This document shows positions 1-8,657 of a DNA stretch of 64,000 nt, one piece after another; the first letter of the stretch is position 1; every line of letters begins with the position of its first letter. The translations under genes and the position numbers were made by a program. The notes under the pieces were generated by a model that was not told the DNA's origin, searched no databases, and saw nothing but the letters and a program-made list of their open reading frames with translations. Location: the NCBI RefSeq assembly GCF_012913485.1, contig NZ_CP051774.1:5456001-5520000 (forward strand), given 5' to 3'. The DNA comes from Luteolibacter luteus (GTDB lineage: Bacteria; Verrucomicrobiota; Verrucomicrobiia; Verrucomicrobiales; Akkermansiaceae).

Positions 1-974
1 TCACTATCGGCGGGAGCGTAGCCGAAGAGACGCTCCACGGAATTCTTCGCCCCGATCCGGAAGCAGCGCCATTTCGAGGCATCGGAGAATTCATGGCTGA
101 AGAAGTTGTCCCGCTCCACGGTGACTCGGAAATCGAAGCTCTGGCCCGAAGGGCGACTGGAAACGTAATCGTTCCATGGCATCGGCTGATGGCAGACCTG
201 CGTTTCCCAATCCACCTTTACTTCGGCGTCTCCGGTTTGCTCCAGTAGCAGGTTTTCCGGGGGTGAGTTCTCCACCTCCGCGCGAATCACCCAGAAGGGT
301 TTTCCTTCGATCGTTGCCGGCTGAAACATTGCCAGGCGCCGGAATTTCGAAGCTACCTTTGGTTTGGTCTGCCACTCCTTCTCGATGAGCGGGCGCACCC
401 GCTCCGGCTGGCGGATTAGCGGAACGATGTCTTCGATGGTGTCGGCCGCCAGATAGCTGCGGACCACCTTTTCGACTTCGGCCACGAGATCGCGCGCCGC
501 TGCATCCTTCTGTTCGTCCTTCTCGACCTTTTCCCGCACCGTTTCGTGGGCCGCTGCGACGTTTTTCTCGCCCTTTTTCGTTTGGAGAATCGACCAGAGT
601 CCGGCACCCGCCACGACGAGACCGATCAGCAAGAACCAGCCATAGGGAATGCCGGAAACCCGTTTTTCCTGGCCACCCCAAGGGGTTTCGATCGTCTCCG
701 TGGCCACCTGTTGGTCCAGGATCGCCTCGACTCCCGGTTCTACGCTGCGGCCGTCGAAGTAATCACGGCTCGCGCTTTCAAGACGGGCGGGGGACTCGTT
801 TGGTGCGGGCCGCGGCTCTTGGATCGGCCGGACGGTAGGCGCCTGATCCTGCTGAAGCCGTTGATTCGGAGCCTTCTCCGGTTTTTCCGGCCCTAGGCGC
901 ACCACGCCCTCTGCCGGGGTTTCCTCCTGGTCCTCAATGACGCGCAGTTTGGGGGTCGGATCGTGCTCTGGCAT
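1..974 (-). CDS. Single-pass membrane protein of unknown function, C-terminus cut by window start
   Basis: An open frame runs from an ATG at 974 leftward to base 1 without a stop (324 codons), so the C-terminus is missing. The first ~100 residues are acidic and proline/glutamine rich and look disordered. Residues about 109-130 form one hydrophobic segment (starting IPYGWFLLIGLVVAGAG), followed by a charged, helical, probably coiled-coil stretch (140-175) and then a more globular alpha/beta region with regular hydrophobic spacing. The arrangement suggests a cytoplasmic N-terminal tail, one membrane anchor and a soluble C-terminal domain. I do not recognise the family. It is divergent from the glycosyltransferase at 1061, with about 86 bases between the starts. 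Confidence 0.75.
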   Translation of the reverse strand, partial: MPEHDPTPKLRVIEDQEETPAEGVVRLGPEKPEKAPNQRLQQDQAPTVRPIQEPRPAPNESPARLESASRDYFDGRSVEPGVEAILDQQVATETIETPWGGQEKRVSGIPYGWFLLIGLVVAGAGLWSILQTKKGEKNVAAAHETVREKVEKDEQKDAAARDLVAEVEKVVRSYLAADTIEDIVPLIRQPERVRPLIEKEWQTKPKVASKFRRLAMFQPATIEGKPFWVIRAEVENSPPENLLLEQTGDAEVKVDWETQVCHQPMPWNDYVSSRPSGQSFDFRVTVERDNFFSHEFSDASKWRCFRIGAKNSVERLFGYAPADS

Positions 975-1060
975 GAAAAAAGGGCGTCTGGAGACGAAAG
1001 CCGTAAATGCCGTTCGACGCAATGCCCGCCTTTTGCCTAAGAAGCCCGTGACACCTGCTG

Positions 1061-2209
1061 ATGCCTGCACGGATTCTCATTTGCACTGCCGCTTTTGGCG
1101 AAGGTCATAATAGCGCGGCGCGGAATCTGGCGCTCGCGCTGGAGGAAGCGGGGGCGGAGGCTCGCGTGACCGATCCCTGCATGCTCGGTGCTCCGGTAAG
1201 CACGAAGTGGATCTGCAAGGGCTACCGCCTCGTCACCACCCGCGCACCGCGGCTTTGGTACCGGGTTTATCTGCAGACTGATCAGGTGGATTTTACCAAG
1301 CAGCGCATGCCGCTGATGCGGAAGCCCGAGCGGAAGCTTGGCGAACTGGTGGAGACTTGGAAGCCCGATGCCGTGGTGGCGACCTATCCGCTCTATCCCT
1401 ACTTTCTGGAACGCCTCTTGGAAGGGCATCCGAATCCGCCGAAGATTTTCACGGTCGTCACCGACTCGATCGAGATCAATGCCGCCTGGGTGAAAGCTCC
1501 GACCTCGGAGTGGTTGGTTTCCGATCCTTTCACGCGGACCGCCTTGATCAAGGCGGGACTGCCTGCGGAGAGGGTGGTCGATACCGGCTTCCCGGTAAAC
1601 CCCGCGTTCTCTCGTCTCGATCCGGTTCCTGCGGACGATCCCTGCAAGCCCTTCCGCGTGCTGCATTTCACCACCGGCAGGCGTCTGCAGGTGCGGCGTA
1701 TCTCGAAGGCGATCCTGAATGCCTCGCCGAATACCGAGATCACCATCATCCTCGGTCGGAACGTCCGCCACCTCTGGCATAAGGCGAAGGAGATCCGCGA
1801 TGCCTTCCCGGGCCGCGTGAAAATCAAGGGCTGGACCCGCAAGGTGCCCGCGCTGCTCAACAGTCACCACTTGGTCGTAGGCAAGGCCGGCGGCGCGACG
1901 GTTCACGAAGCGATTGCCGCCCGCGTCCCCATGCTCGTTCATCACCTCGTGCCCGGGCAGGAAGAGGGGAATCTTAAGCTCCTCGAAGCCATCGGTGCCG
2001 GTGGCCTCGCTGAAACTCCGGAAGCTCTCCGCACCGCCGTGGCAGATCTTCTCGCCGACGACGCTGCGCTATGGCGCTCGATGAAGCGCAAGCTTGCCGT
2101 CCACGGCCGGAATGCCGGAGCTATCGCCTCCGCACGGCATATCCTCGAAAGGTGCAAGGAATCGCCGGCGAAAGACCAGTCTTCCCAAGTCACGTCCATT
2201 CAAGAATGA
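1061..2209 (+). CDS. MGDG synthase-like glycosyltransferase (GT28 type)
   Basis: A 382-residue protein of the monogalactosyldiacylglycerol synthase/processive diacylglycerol glycosyltransferase type, which moves a sugar from a nucleotide donor to diacylglycerol at the inner face of the membrane. The N-terminus has the family glycine/His loop in RILICTAAFGEGHNSAA. The C-terminal half has the donor-binding signature VVGKAGGATVHEAIAARVP followed by PGQEEGN, as in MurG and UgtP relatives. The ATG at 1061 gives the usual start right before the first beta strand. Its stop overlaps the ATG of the next gene (ATGA), so the two are probably co-translated. Glycolipid synthesis is the likely role; the sugar and acceptor cannot be read from the sequence. 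Confidence 0.85.
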   Translation: MPARILICTAAFGEGHNSAARNLALALEEAGAEARVTDPCMLGAPVSTKWICKGYRLVTTRAPRLWYRVYLQTDQVDFTKQRMPLMRKPERKLGELVETWKPDAVVATYPLYPYFLERLLEGHPNPPKIFTVVTDSIEINAAWVKAPTSEWLVSDPFTRTALIKAGLPAERVVDTGFPVNPAFSRLDPVPADDPCKPFRVLHFTTGRRLQVRRISKAILNASPNTEITIILGRNVRHLWHKAKEIRDAFPGRVKIKGWTRKVPALLNSHHLVVGKAGGATVHEAIAARVPMLVHHLVPGQEEGNLKLLEAIGAGGLAETPEALRTAVADLLADDAALWRSMKRKLAVHGRNAGAIASARHILERCKESPAKDQSSQVTSIQE

Positions 2210-2805
2210 CCTTCCTCTTCGACATCGGCAAAGTGCTCCTCGATTTCCACTTCGAGAGTTCGCTCGCGAAGCTGTTCCCGCCGGAAACTCCGGATGCGGT
2301 GGAGCGGTTGATGGTCTTGTTAGAGAAGAAAGACGACTTCGAAAGCGGCCTGATTGAGAACGAGGTCTACATCCCTTGGGCCATCGAGCGAATGGGCGGG
2401 GGAATCGAGCACACGCATTTCATCGATGCGTGGCGGAATATCTTCACTCCCGTCGAACCGATGTGGCGGGTGGTGGAAAGCCTCTCCGCGGCGGGTCATC
2501 GCTTGATCCTCTTCTCGAACACGAATGGCATCCATTGCCCGTGGATTTTCGAGAATTACGAGATCTTCAAGCACTTCCCGGAAGCCGTGCTTTCCTACGA
2601 AGCGAAGTCGATCAAGCCGCACGACGCGATCTATCACCACGCCATCGAGAAGCACGGGCTGAGGCCGGGCGAGACCCTCTACATCGATGATCTCGGCCCG
2701 AACATCGAGACGGGCAAGCGCCTCGGCTTCCGCTCCTTTCAATACGATCTTAACGATCATCCTGCCTTCGAGCGTTGGCTCGCGGCGGAAATGATGGAAC
2801 GCTGA
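2206..2805 (+). CDS. HAD-superfamily hydrolase (YihX-like phosphatase)
   Basis: A 199-residue HAD phosphatase of the subfamily that includes YihX. Motif I is FDIGKVLLDF (nucleophile D6, with glycine at the +2 position as in YihX-type enzymes), motif II is the serine in LILFSNTNG, motif III the lysine in KSIKPHDAIY and motif IV the aspartates of LYIDDLGPN. The helical cap lies between motifs I and II. The frame is open further upstream, but the ATG at 2206 overlaps the previous stop by four bases and places motif I at the N-terminus, so I take it as the start. The substrate is probably a small phosphorylated metabolite; coupling to the glycosyltransferase is suggested only by the overlap. Confidence 0.88.
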   Translation: MTFLFDIGKVLLDFHFESSLAKLFPPETPDAVERLMVLLEKKDDFESGLIENEVYIPWAIERMGGGIEHTHFIDAWRNIFTPVEPMWRVVESLSAAGHRLILFSNTNGIHCPWIFENYEIFKHFPEAVLSYEAKSIKPHDAIYHHAIEKHGLRPGETLYIDDLGPNIETGKRLGFRSFQYDLNDHPAFERWLAAEMMER

Positions 2806-2812
2806 GAAGGGC

Positions 2813-3889
2813 TTACTTTTCCTCCAGAACCGCTGCCGCCGTCAGCTCCACAAAGGATCCCATCGCGCCCACATAGTGGATTCTGCGATCCCCATCGAGA
2901 ACATAGGCCAGCGGCCAGCCGGCGACGCGGAATTCCGCGCCCAGCTTGTTCTCCGGGTCTGAGAAATTCGGCCATGCGATCTCGCCGCCGGCCTGCATTG
3001 AGCGAAGAACCTCCTTCGAGTCCCGGCTCACACCGACGACTTCGAAAGGCTTGCCTGTGAACCGCTCGCGCATGTTGCGCACCATTTCCAGAAGCAGCTC
3101 GTTGTTACCTTCTTCGGAGCGCCAGAAGAGTAGCACCACCACTTTGCCATGGTAGTCGGAAAGCTTCATGGGTTGGCCGCCCGAGCCTACGCCTTGGAGG
3201 TCAGGGGCTTGCCTGCCCTTGCTGAGATACTGGATGATGTAGAGCTCGTCTTCCGCCAGCTTCGCCACGGAGACACCGCTGATCTCCACGTCGCTGCTTT
3301 CGATGATGGCCTTGCGGAGCATGGTCAGGCGGCGGCGCATCACTTCGGGCTCGTCGCTGAGATTCTTCAGGATCATCGCCACGGAAAGGGCGGCGACCCC
3401 TTGGACCTGTTTGTTCGGACTCTCTTTCTCGACGCGCTCGAGGAAGGGGAGGGCACCGCCGTCGTTCGAGGCGACCAAGGCCAGGCAGAGTGGCCCCAAG
3501 TCCTTGTTGGCCATGTGATTCTTCAGTATCGCTTCGCGGATCGCGATCGCGGCTTCCGCCATCATCGGCTTCGCATTGCCCACTTCATCCCGGGTCACCA
3601 GCTTGCCGGAGTTCCGGAGCAGCCAGGCGGCCGGCTCCAGTGCCCAAGGCTGCGAAAGATTCGGCTGCAGGATGGCCCACATCTTTTTGACAGCGGCTGC
3701 GGTATCGGGGCGTTCGAGCGCGATCTTGTTCCGCTCTTCCGCGGTCGGCGCCACATTCAGCTTCAGCACCCACAGCTTGAAATCGCGGTCGTAGTTGCTG
3801 CTGATCTCGTGTGCTTGCTCGGCAGGGCCCGCGAAGGCGGGAGCGACGATTGCCACGGCGGCAGGCGCGAGGAGCAGTGAAAAACGCAT
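2813..3889 (-). CDS. Exported TlpA/redoxin-like protein lacking the CxxC motif
   Basis: A 358-residue exported protein. It starts with a signal peptide (MRFSLLLAPAAVAIVAPAFA, probable cleavage after AFA), continues with about 190 mostly helical residues, and ends with a thioredoxin-like domain that begins near GRQAPDLQGV and contains the redoxin strand KVVVLLFWRSEEGNN and the conserved GVSRDS segment. In TlpA/ResA proteins the strand is followed by WCxxC; here the position reads WRSEEGNN and has no cysteine, so disulfide exchange is unlikely. The family fold is clear but the function is not. The frame is open about 93 codons further upstream, but the ATG at 3889 gives the signal peptide. It is divergent from gatC. 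Confidence 0.8.
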   Translation of the reverse strand: MRFSLLLAPAAVAIVAPAFAGPAEQAHEISSNYDRDFKLWVLKLNVAPTAEERNKIALERPDTAAAVKKMWAILQPNLSQPWALEPAAWLLRNSGKLVTRDEVGNAKPMMAEAAIAIREAILKNHMANKDLGPLCLALVASNDGGALPFLERVEKESPNKQVQGVAALSVAMILKNLSDEPEVMRRRLTMLRKAIIESSDVEISGVSVAKLAEDELYIIQYLSKGRQAPDLQGVGSGGQPMKLSDYHGKVVVLLFWRSEEGNNELLLEMVRNMRERFTGKPFEVVGVSRDSKEVLRSMQAGGEIAWPNFSDPENKLGAEFRVAGWPLAYVLDGDRRIHYVGAMGSFVELTAAAVLEEK

Positions 3890-4013
3890 GGTGGAGACGC
3901 TAGCCTTCTCCGCGCAACTGACAAGTCCCCCCTTCGGCGGGTGAACGGAAGGTGCATCCGGGCAATTCCCGCCCTTGCCCCCGCCGGGGCTTTCCTCTCC
4001 AATCCGCCCGCGA

Positions 4014-4307
4014 ATGGCCACTGAACACATCGATGTCCGCAAGATCGCCGGCTTGTCCCGGCTGGTACTCAGCGAGGAGGAATGCGCGGTTTTCCAGCGC
4101 CAGCTCGATGCCATCCTCGGCCATGTCGAGTCTCTCTCCACCCTGGATGTCTCGGGAATCGAACCCACCTCCTATCCGGCACCGGTCTACGACGTGATGC
4201 GGGAGGACGTCCCCGGCGAAAGCCTGCCGCGGGAGTCCGTGCTGGCCAATGCCCCGGACCAAGCGCAGGACCAGATCCGGGTCCCGAAAGTGATCGCCGA
4301 CGCCTGA
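4014..4307 (+). CDS. gatC: Asp-tRNA(Asn)/Glu-tRNA(Gln) amidotransferase subunit C
   Basis: A 97-residue GatC, the small subunit that ties GatA to GatB in the transamidation route to Gln-tRNA and Asn-tRNA. The family core is visible as the helical stretch from IAGLSRLVLSEEE to LSTLDVSGIEPTSYP, then LREDVP-like (MREDVPGESLPRE) and the C-terminal ANAPDQAQDQIRVPKVI. The ATG at 4014 gives the normal length; a longer upstream frame adds a proline-rich extension with no counterpart in the family. gatA follows 70 bases downstream on the same strand; gatB is not in this window. Confidence 0.95.
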   Translation: MATEHIDVRKIAGLSRLVLSEEECAVFQRQLDAILGHVESLSTLDVSGIEPTSYPAPVYDVMREDVPGESLPRESVLANAPDQAQDQIRVPKVIADA

Positions 4308-4377
4308 AATCCCCGGAGATCGGCCCGAAATACCGTCTTTCGACCTCTGGACTCCGATCTCCGACTTCTCTTTCAAA

Positions 4378-5799
4378 ATGTCCCTTTCCACCTCCACCAT
4401 TTCCGCCCTGCGGAAGCGCCTCCAAGCCGGGGAAATCACCGCCGTCGATATCGTCGATGACTTGGCCGCCTCGATTTCCGCCCGCGATGGCGAGATCGGT
4501 GCCTATCTCTCCTACGATCTGGAAGCCGCCCGTGCCGCCGCTGCGGCTGCCGATCTTTCCTTGCCGCTGGGCGGCATTCCGATCGCCCTGAAAGATAATA
4601 TCAACGTGCTGGGCCAGCCCTGCACCTGCGGCTCCCGCTTTCTGGAAAGCGGCTATAAGGCACCGTATGACGCCCATGTAAGCGAACGTCTGCGGGCCTC
4701 CGGAGCCGTGCTTTTCGGCCGCGCAAACTTGGACGAGTTTGCGATGGGTTCGGCCACGGAGAACTCCGCCCTCCAAAAGACCCGTAACCCGCACGATCTC
4801 TCGCGCATCCCCGGTGGTTCCTCCGGTGGCTCCGCTGCCGCAGTCGCCGCGAACCTCGCAATCGCCGCCCTCGGCTCCGATACCGGCGGCTCGATCCGTC
4901 AGCCAGCCTCGCACTGCGGGGTGGTGGGGCTGAAGCCCTCCTACGGGCGTGTATCCCGCTACGGCTTGGTCGCTTTCGCGTCTTCTTTGGACCAGATCGG
5001 ACCCCTCACGAAGAGCGTGGAGGACGCGGCGCTACTGCTTCAAGCGATCGCTGGAAACGATCGTAGGGACTCCACTTGCTTGAATGTGCCGGTTCCTGAT
5101 TATTCGGAACAATTAAATAAAGGGGTTGCTGGTCTGAAGCTTGGAATTCCTCGCGAGTATTTCGGGGAGGGGATTGATCCCGCCGTTCGCGCCCATGTGG
5201 AGGCCGCGGCCAAGCGCTTGCAGGACCAAGGGGCGGAGTTGGTCGACATTTCCCTTCCGCACACCGAACACGCGGTGGCGACCTATTATATCATCGCTCC
5301 GGCAGAGGCTTCATCGAACCTCTCCCGCTTCGATGGCATCCGCTATGGCAAGCGTGCCGCCAACCCGGAAGACCTGCTCGATCTTTACGAGCGCTCTCGC
5401 GAGGACGGCTTTGGCCCGGAGGTGAAGCGCCGCATCATTCTGGGAACCTACGTTCTGTCCTCCGGCTATTACGACGCCTACTACACCCGCGCCCAGAAGG
5501 TCCGCACCCTGATCCGGCGTGATTTCGAGAAGGCCTTCGAGCAGGTGGATGCTATCCTGACCCCCGTGGCCCCGGCTCCGGCTCGGAAGATCGGGGAGTT
5601 TGCCGACGATCCGCTCCACGAGTATCTCTCCGACATTTTCACCCTCGCTCCGAACCTTGCCGGTCTCTGCGCTATCTCGGTGCCATGCGGGACGGTTCCG
5701 TCGGGCGAGGGGACCGATCTCCCTGTCGGCCTCCAGATTTTGGCCCCGCACTTGGCAGAAGAAAAATTGCTGAGAGTTGCTAAGATGGCCGAGTTGTGA
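4378..5799 (+). CDS. gatA: Asp-tRNA(Asn)/Glu-tRNA(Gln) amidotransferase subunit A
   Basis: A 473-residue amidase that releases ammonia from glutamine for transamidation of Glu-tRNA(Gln) or Asp-tRNA(Asn). The amidase signature is complete: lysine K72 in IALKDNI, the cis-serine S148 in the GGSSGGSAAA loop and the nucleophile S172 in DTGGSIRQPA, followed by GLKPSYGRVSRYGL. Length is normal for the family. It lies 70 bases after gatC and is probably co-transcribed with it. The short leader between them is pyrimidine-rich with imperfect repeats (around 4330-4370). Confidence 0.97.
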   Translation: MSLSTSTISALRKRLQAGEITAVDIVDDLAASISARDGEIGAYLSYDLEAARAAAAAADLSLPLGGIPIALKDNINVLGQPCTCGSRFLESGYKAPYDAHVSERLRASGAVLFGRANLDEFAMGSATENSALQKTRNPHDLSRIPGGSSGGSAAAVAANLAIAALGSDTGGSIRQPASHCGVVGLKPSYGRVSRYGLVAFASSLDQIGPLTKSVEDAALLLQAIAGNDRRDSTCLNVPVPDYSEQLNKGVAGLKLGIPREYFGEGIDPAVRAHVEAAAKRLQDQGAELVDISLPHTEHAVATYYIIAPAEASSNLSRFDGIRYGKRAANPEDLLDLYERSREDGFGPEVKRRIILGTYVLSSGYYDAYYTRAQKVRTLIRRDFEKAFEQVDAILTPVAPAPARKIGEFADDPLHEYLSDIFTLAPNLAGLCAISVPCGTVPSGEGTDLPVGLQILAPHLAEEKLLRVAKMAEL

Positions 5800-5855
5800 A
5801 CGCCGGAACGCCGCCCATCCATCACGCTTCCGCCCGACCTTCCGGAGCGATTCCA

Positions 5856-5881
5856 CCTGTTAATTTCCCTGTTTTAACAGG
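5856..5881. promoter_or_regulatory. Intergenic inverted repeat between gatA and rplI
   Basis: Arms CCTGTTAA (5856-5863) and TTAACAGG (5874-5881) are perfectly complementary around a 10-base loop. The right arm overlaps a direct repeat of TAACAGGCG. No T-run follows, so it is not a standard intrinsic terminator; it could be a protein-binding site, an mRNA-processing hairpin or a weak terminator in the 237-base gap before rplI. Confidence 0.4.
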
Positions 5882-6036
5882 CGTAACAGGCGGGCTGACT
5901 TCCTCGGAATTCAGCGTCCAAAGTTGGATGTTCGGTGTTCAACGTTAGCCTTTTCTTTACAAAGCGGCTTTCTTCCCTTGACTCCCGCGCTCTGGAAGCC
6001 TACCTCCGCCGCCCCAACGAACGACCCACGACTCTC

Positions 6037-6516
6037 ATGGCCAACGCTCAAGTCATTCTCCGCGAAAAAATCGAAGGTCTCGGTGCCGAAGCCGATGTCG
6101 TCAAGGTCCGTGCCGGTTACGCCCGTAACTTCCTGATCCCTCAGGGCAAGGCCTACGAAGCGACCCGCTCGAACCTCCGCCACGTCGAAAACCTCAAGGC
6201 CACCCGCGCCAAGCGCGAAGCCGAGGAACTCGAACAGGCCAAGGAACTCGCCAACAAGGTTTCCAAGCTCCGTCCGAAGTTCACGCTCGAACTCGGTCAA
6301 GGTGGCAAGGCCTTCGGTTCCGTCACCTCTCTGGACATCCACAAGGAACTCGAAGCCGCCGGCATCAAGCTCGACCGCCACGCGATCGAACTCGAGAAGC
6401 CGATCAAGAAGTCCGGCAAGAGCGAAGTGGTCGTCCGCGTCCACCCGGAAGTCAGCACCATCCTCACGATCAACGTCGAAGCCAACGGCGAGATCGCTGA
6501 AGAGGAAGAAGCCTGA
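6037..6516 (+). CDS. rplI: Large ribosomal subunit protein bL9
   Basis: A 159-residue bL9. The N-terminal domain reads ANAQVILREKIEGLGAEADVVKVRAGYARNFLIP with the RNA-binding GYARN(F/Y)L segment; a long connecting helix rich in K/E/A follows (residues about 50-80), then the C-terminal domain with GKAFGSVTSLDI. The frame is open upstream, but the ATG at 6037 matches the family start. A clear terminator follows directly, so rplI appears to end a transcript; dnaB follows with its own promoter. The linkage of rplI and dnaB is common in bacteria, although rpsF and rpsR are not next to it here. Confidence 0.97.
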   Translation: MANAQVILREKIEGLGAEADVVKVRAGYARNFLIPQGKAYEATRSNLRHVENLKATRAKREAEELEQAKELANKVSKLRPKFTLELGQGGKAFGSVTSLDIHKELEAAGIKLDRHAIELEKPIKKSGKSEVVVRVHPEVSTILTINVEANGEIAEEEEA

Positions 6517-6537
6517 TTCTCTCCTATCGTTTTTCCC

Positions 6538-6571
6538 AAAAGCGCGGCTCCGGAAGGACCCGCGCTTTTTT
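6538..6571 (+). terminator. Intrinsic terminator of rplI
   Basis: Nine-base perfect stem AAAGCGCGG (6539-6547) with CCGCGCTTT (6560-6568), a 12-base loop, and a run of six T (6566-6571). Confidence 0.9.
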
Positions 6572-6677
6572 GTGTCTGCGCCTTGTGTTCAAGATGGGTG
6601 GCTGATCCCGGCTGCTCTCTATCAACAGCTTTCGGTTAGGGCTCAACTTGTGCGCAGGTTGTTCACAATCGCCTCTG

Positions 6678-6707
6678 TTGACCGAAGGGCACCCGACTCG
6701 CTATACA
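6678..6707 (+). promoter_or_regulatory. Sigma70-type promoter candidate for dnaB
   Basis: TTGACC (6678-6683) and TATACA (6702-6707) are separated by 18 bases, close to the -35/-10 consensus, about 80 bases before the dnaB start and downstream of the rplI terminator. Confidence 0.55.
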
Positions 6708-6784
6708 ATTCCTCCCTGTCCGACCGGGGCTCGAAGACCTTTTCTTCTCCGCTCTTCGCTCCTTGCTCTACGCTTTCCCTATCC

Positions 6785-8236
6785 ATGGCCGTCGACACCA
6801 AGCCCGCTCGTCCCGATTCCCCGAACCTCCAGGCCCAGGACGCCGCTGCCGTGGGGCCGGACGTGACTCGGTCGATGCCCCACGCCTTGGGGCCGGAGAA
6901 AAGCGTGCTGTCCTCGATGCTGAAGGATCCGGAAACCTGGATCGGCATGGCCTTGGAAGAAGGCCTGACGCGGGACCACTTTTACCTGCCCGCGCACGGC
7001 CTCCTTTTCGAGACGCTCAAGGATCTCAATGCGAAAGGTAAGGAGATCGAACTCGTCTCGCTCGTAGCCCTCCTCCACGACCGGGGAATGCTGGATAGCG
7101 TGGGCGGTCCTGCCGCGATCACGGACATCTTCACCTACGCGCCGAATGCGGCGCACTTCCACAACCACCTCTCGCTGGTGAAGGACAAGTTCGTCCTTCG
7201 CTCGATCATCCGCACCTGCACCGAAGCGGTCTCGGAGGCCTTCGACAATCCGGAGGAAACCGTGTCGCTGCTCGACCGCGTGGAGACCAGCGTGCTGGGT
7301 ATCCGCCAAGGCACCGAGACGGTCCGCGGCTTCCACATCAAGCAATCCGTGGCCGAGGTGATCAGCCACTTCGAGGCGCTGCTTTCCGGTGATGTGGAGG
7401 TGCAGGGCGCGCCGACCGGTTACTCGGATCTCGACCGGATGTGCAAGGGCCTGAAGCCCGGTGAAATGTTCGTCGTCGCAGCCCGTCCTTCGATGGGTAA
7501 GACCTCCTTCATGATGAACGTCGCGGAGCACATCTGCGTCGATCAGGGCGTGCCGAGCATGGTGTTCTCCTGCGAAATGACGGCGTTCCAGATCGTTCAA
7601 CGTCTGGTCTTCGCGCGCTCCCGTTTCGCCATGACCCAGCTCGGGAAGGGTTTCAAGCCGCGCAAGGAGGACCTGCTGCGGATCAAGCGCGCCGCTGAAG
7701 AGATCGCCTCCTCTAAGCTCTTCGTGGACGATACCCCGGGCATCCTGATCGACACGCTGCGCGCCAAGGCCCGCCGCCGGAAGCGTGAGGACAACCTGGG
7801 CTTCATCGCGATCGACTACCTCCAGCTCCTCAAATCCGGATCGAAGCAGGCGCAGAATTCCCGTGAACGTGAAATTGGTGAAATTTCCGCCGGTATCAAG
7901 GCCCTCGCAAAGGAACTCAGCGTCCCGATTCTGGTGCTCGCCCAGTTGAACCGTGGTCCTGAAGGTCGAACCGGCAAATCCCTCGGGGTGCCGCGTATGT
8001 CCGACCTTCGTGAATCCGGAACCATCGAGCAGGACGCCGACATGATCGGCCTGCTCTACCGGACTGCCTACTACGCCGAAACGGAGGAAGAGAAGGAGCA
8101 GGAAGCCGGCAAGGCGGAGCTCCTCCTCGCGAAAAACCGTAACGGTGAAACCGGCCACGTCCCGCTGACCTTCATCGCCGAACTCATGCGCTTCGAAACC
8201 CGGGCCCGCGACGAGAACGACCACGGACCGGAGTAA
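6785..8236 (+). CDS. dnaB: Replicative DNA helicase DnaB
   Basis: A 483-residue hexameric helicase that unwinds DNA ahead of the replication fork. The N-terminal primase-interacting domain (residues about 31-175) starts at MPHALGPEKSVLSSML; the RecA-like motor has Walker A ARPSMGKTS (233-241), Walker B GFIAIDYLQLL, and the conserved LAQLNR and MSDLRESGTIEQDADMI segments. The frame is open several hundred bases upstream, overlapping rplI, but the ATG at 6785 gives normal length and follows the promoter candidate. The N-terminal 30 residues are a low-complexity extension. No intein or insertion is present. Confidence 0.97.
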   Translation: MAVDTKPARPDSPNLQAQDAAAVGPDVTRSMPHALGPEKSVLSSMLKDPETWIGMALEEGLTRDHFYLPAHGLLFETLKDLNAKGKEIELVSLVALLHDRGMLDSVGGPAAITDIFTYAPNAAHFHNHLSLVKDKFVLRSIIRTCTEAVSEAFDNPEETVSLLDRVETSVLGIRQGTETVRGFHIKQSVAEVISHFEALLSGDVEVQGAPTGYSDLDRMCKGLKPGEMFVVAARPSMGKTSFMMNVAEHICVDQGVPSMVFSCEMTAFQIVQRLVFARSRFAMTQLGKGFKPRKEDLLRIKRAAEEIASSKLFVDDTPGILIDTLRAKARRRKREDNLGFIAIDYLQLLKSGSKQAQNSREREIGEISAGIKALAKELSVPILVLAQLNRGPEGRTGKSLGVPRMSDLRESGTIEQDADMIGLLYRTAYYAETEEEKEQEAGKAELLLAKNRNGETGHVPLTFIAELMRFETRARDENDHGPE

Positions 8237-8335
8237 TCGCCTTTTCACTGGGAGCGCGGAACTCCAGTTTCGCTTGGATGGCAGGACTCGCCACGGAAAT
8301 GAGTGCTTGGGCATAAGCCATTTGGACTCCCCTTG

Positions 8336-8605
8336 ATGCCTCCAAAGAAGAAAGCCAACGCCAAGCCGCTGACCGGCACTGCCTTGATCAAGGAGGTGAA
8401 CCGGCGCATCCGCTTGGCGCGTAGCCTCTGGGATGCTCACCGGAATGCCGCCTGCCGCGGAGAGCGGGAAAAGGCCATCGCGCTCTACGAGACGCTGAGC
8501 GAGGCGGAGAAGGAGAAGATTCCCCAGGAGTTGCGGGTCTGGCTCCGCTACCGCAGCGAGAAGTATTTCGGCGAGGGCCGGACCCCGCCCGGCGGCAATC
8601 GTTAG
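8336..8605 (+). CDS. Small basic hypothetical protein
   Basis: An 89-residue protein beginning with a lysine-rich tail (MPPKKKANAKPLTG) followed by one or two amphipathic helices (ALIKEVNRRIRLARSLWDAH and the AIALYETLSEAEKEKIP segment). There is no signal peptide or membrane segment. Composition and codon use match its neighbours, so I consider it real. I take the ATG at 8336 rather than the upstream ATG at 8303 because the lysine tail is a more natural start. Family and function are not recognised. Confidence 0.65.
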   Translation: MPPKKKANAKPLTGTALIKEVNRRIRLARSLWDAHRNAACRGEREKAIALYETLSEAEKEKIPQELRVWLRYRSEKYFGEGRTPPGGNR

Positions 8606-8657
8606 ACAGCCACGCTTCCCGTTTGCCAGCCGCCCCCGGCTTGTGGAAGGTCATGCC

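Noticed and set aside
6659..6667. DnaA-box-like TTGTTCACA before dnaB
   Set aside because: One mismatch to the consensus and a single copy; no origin features around it.
6779..8440. 553-codon open frame antisense to dnaB
   Set aside because: Shadow of the DnaB frame; no recognisable domain.
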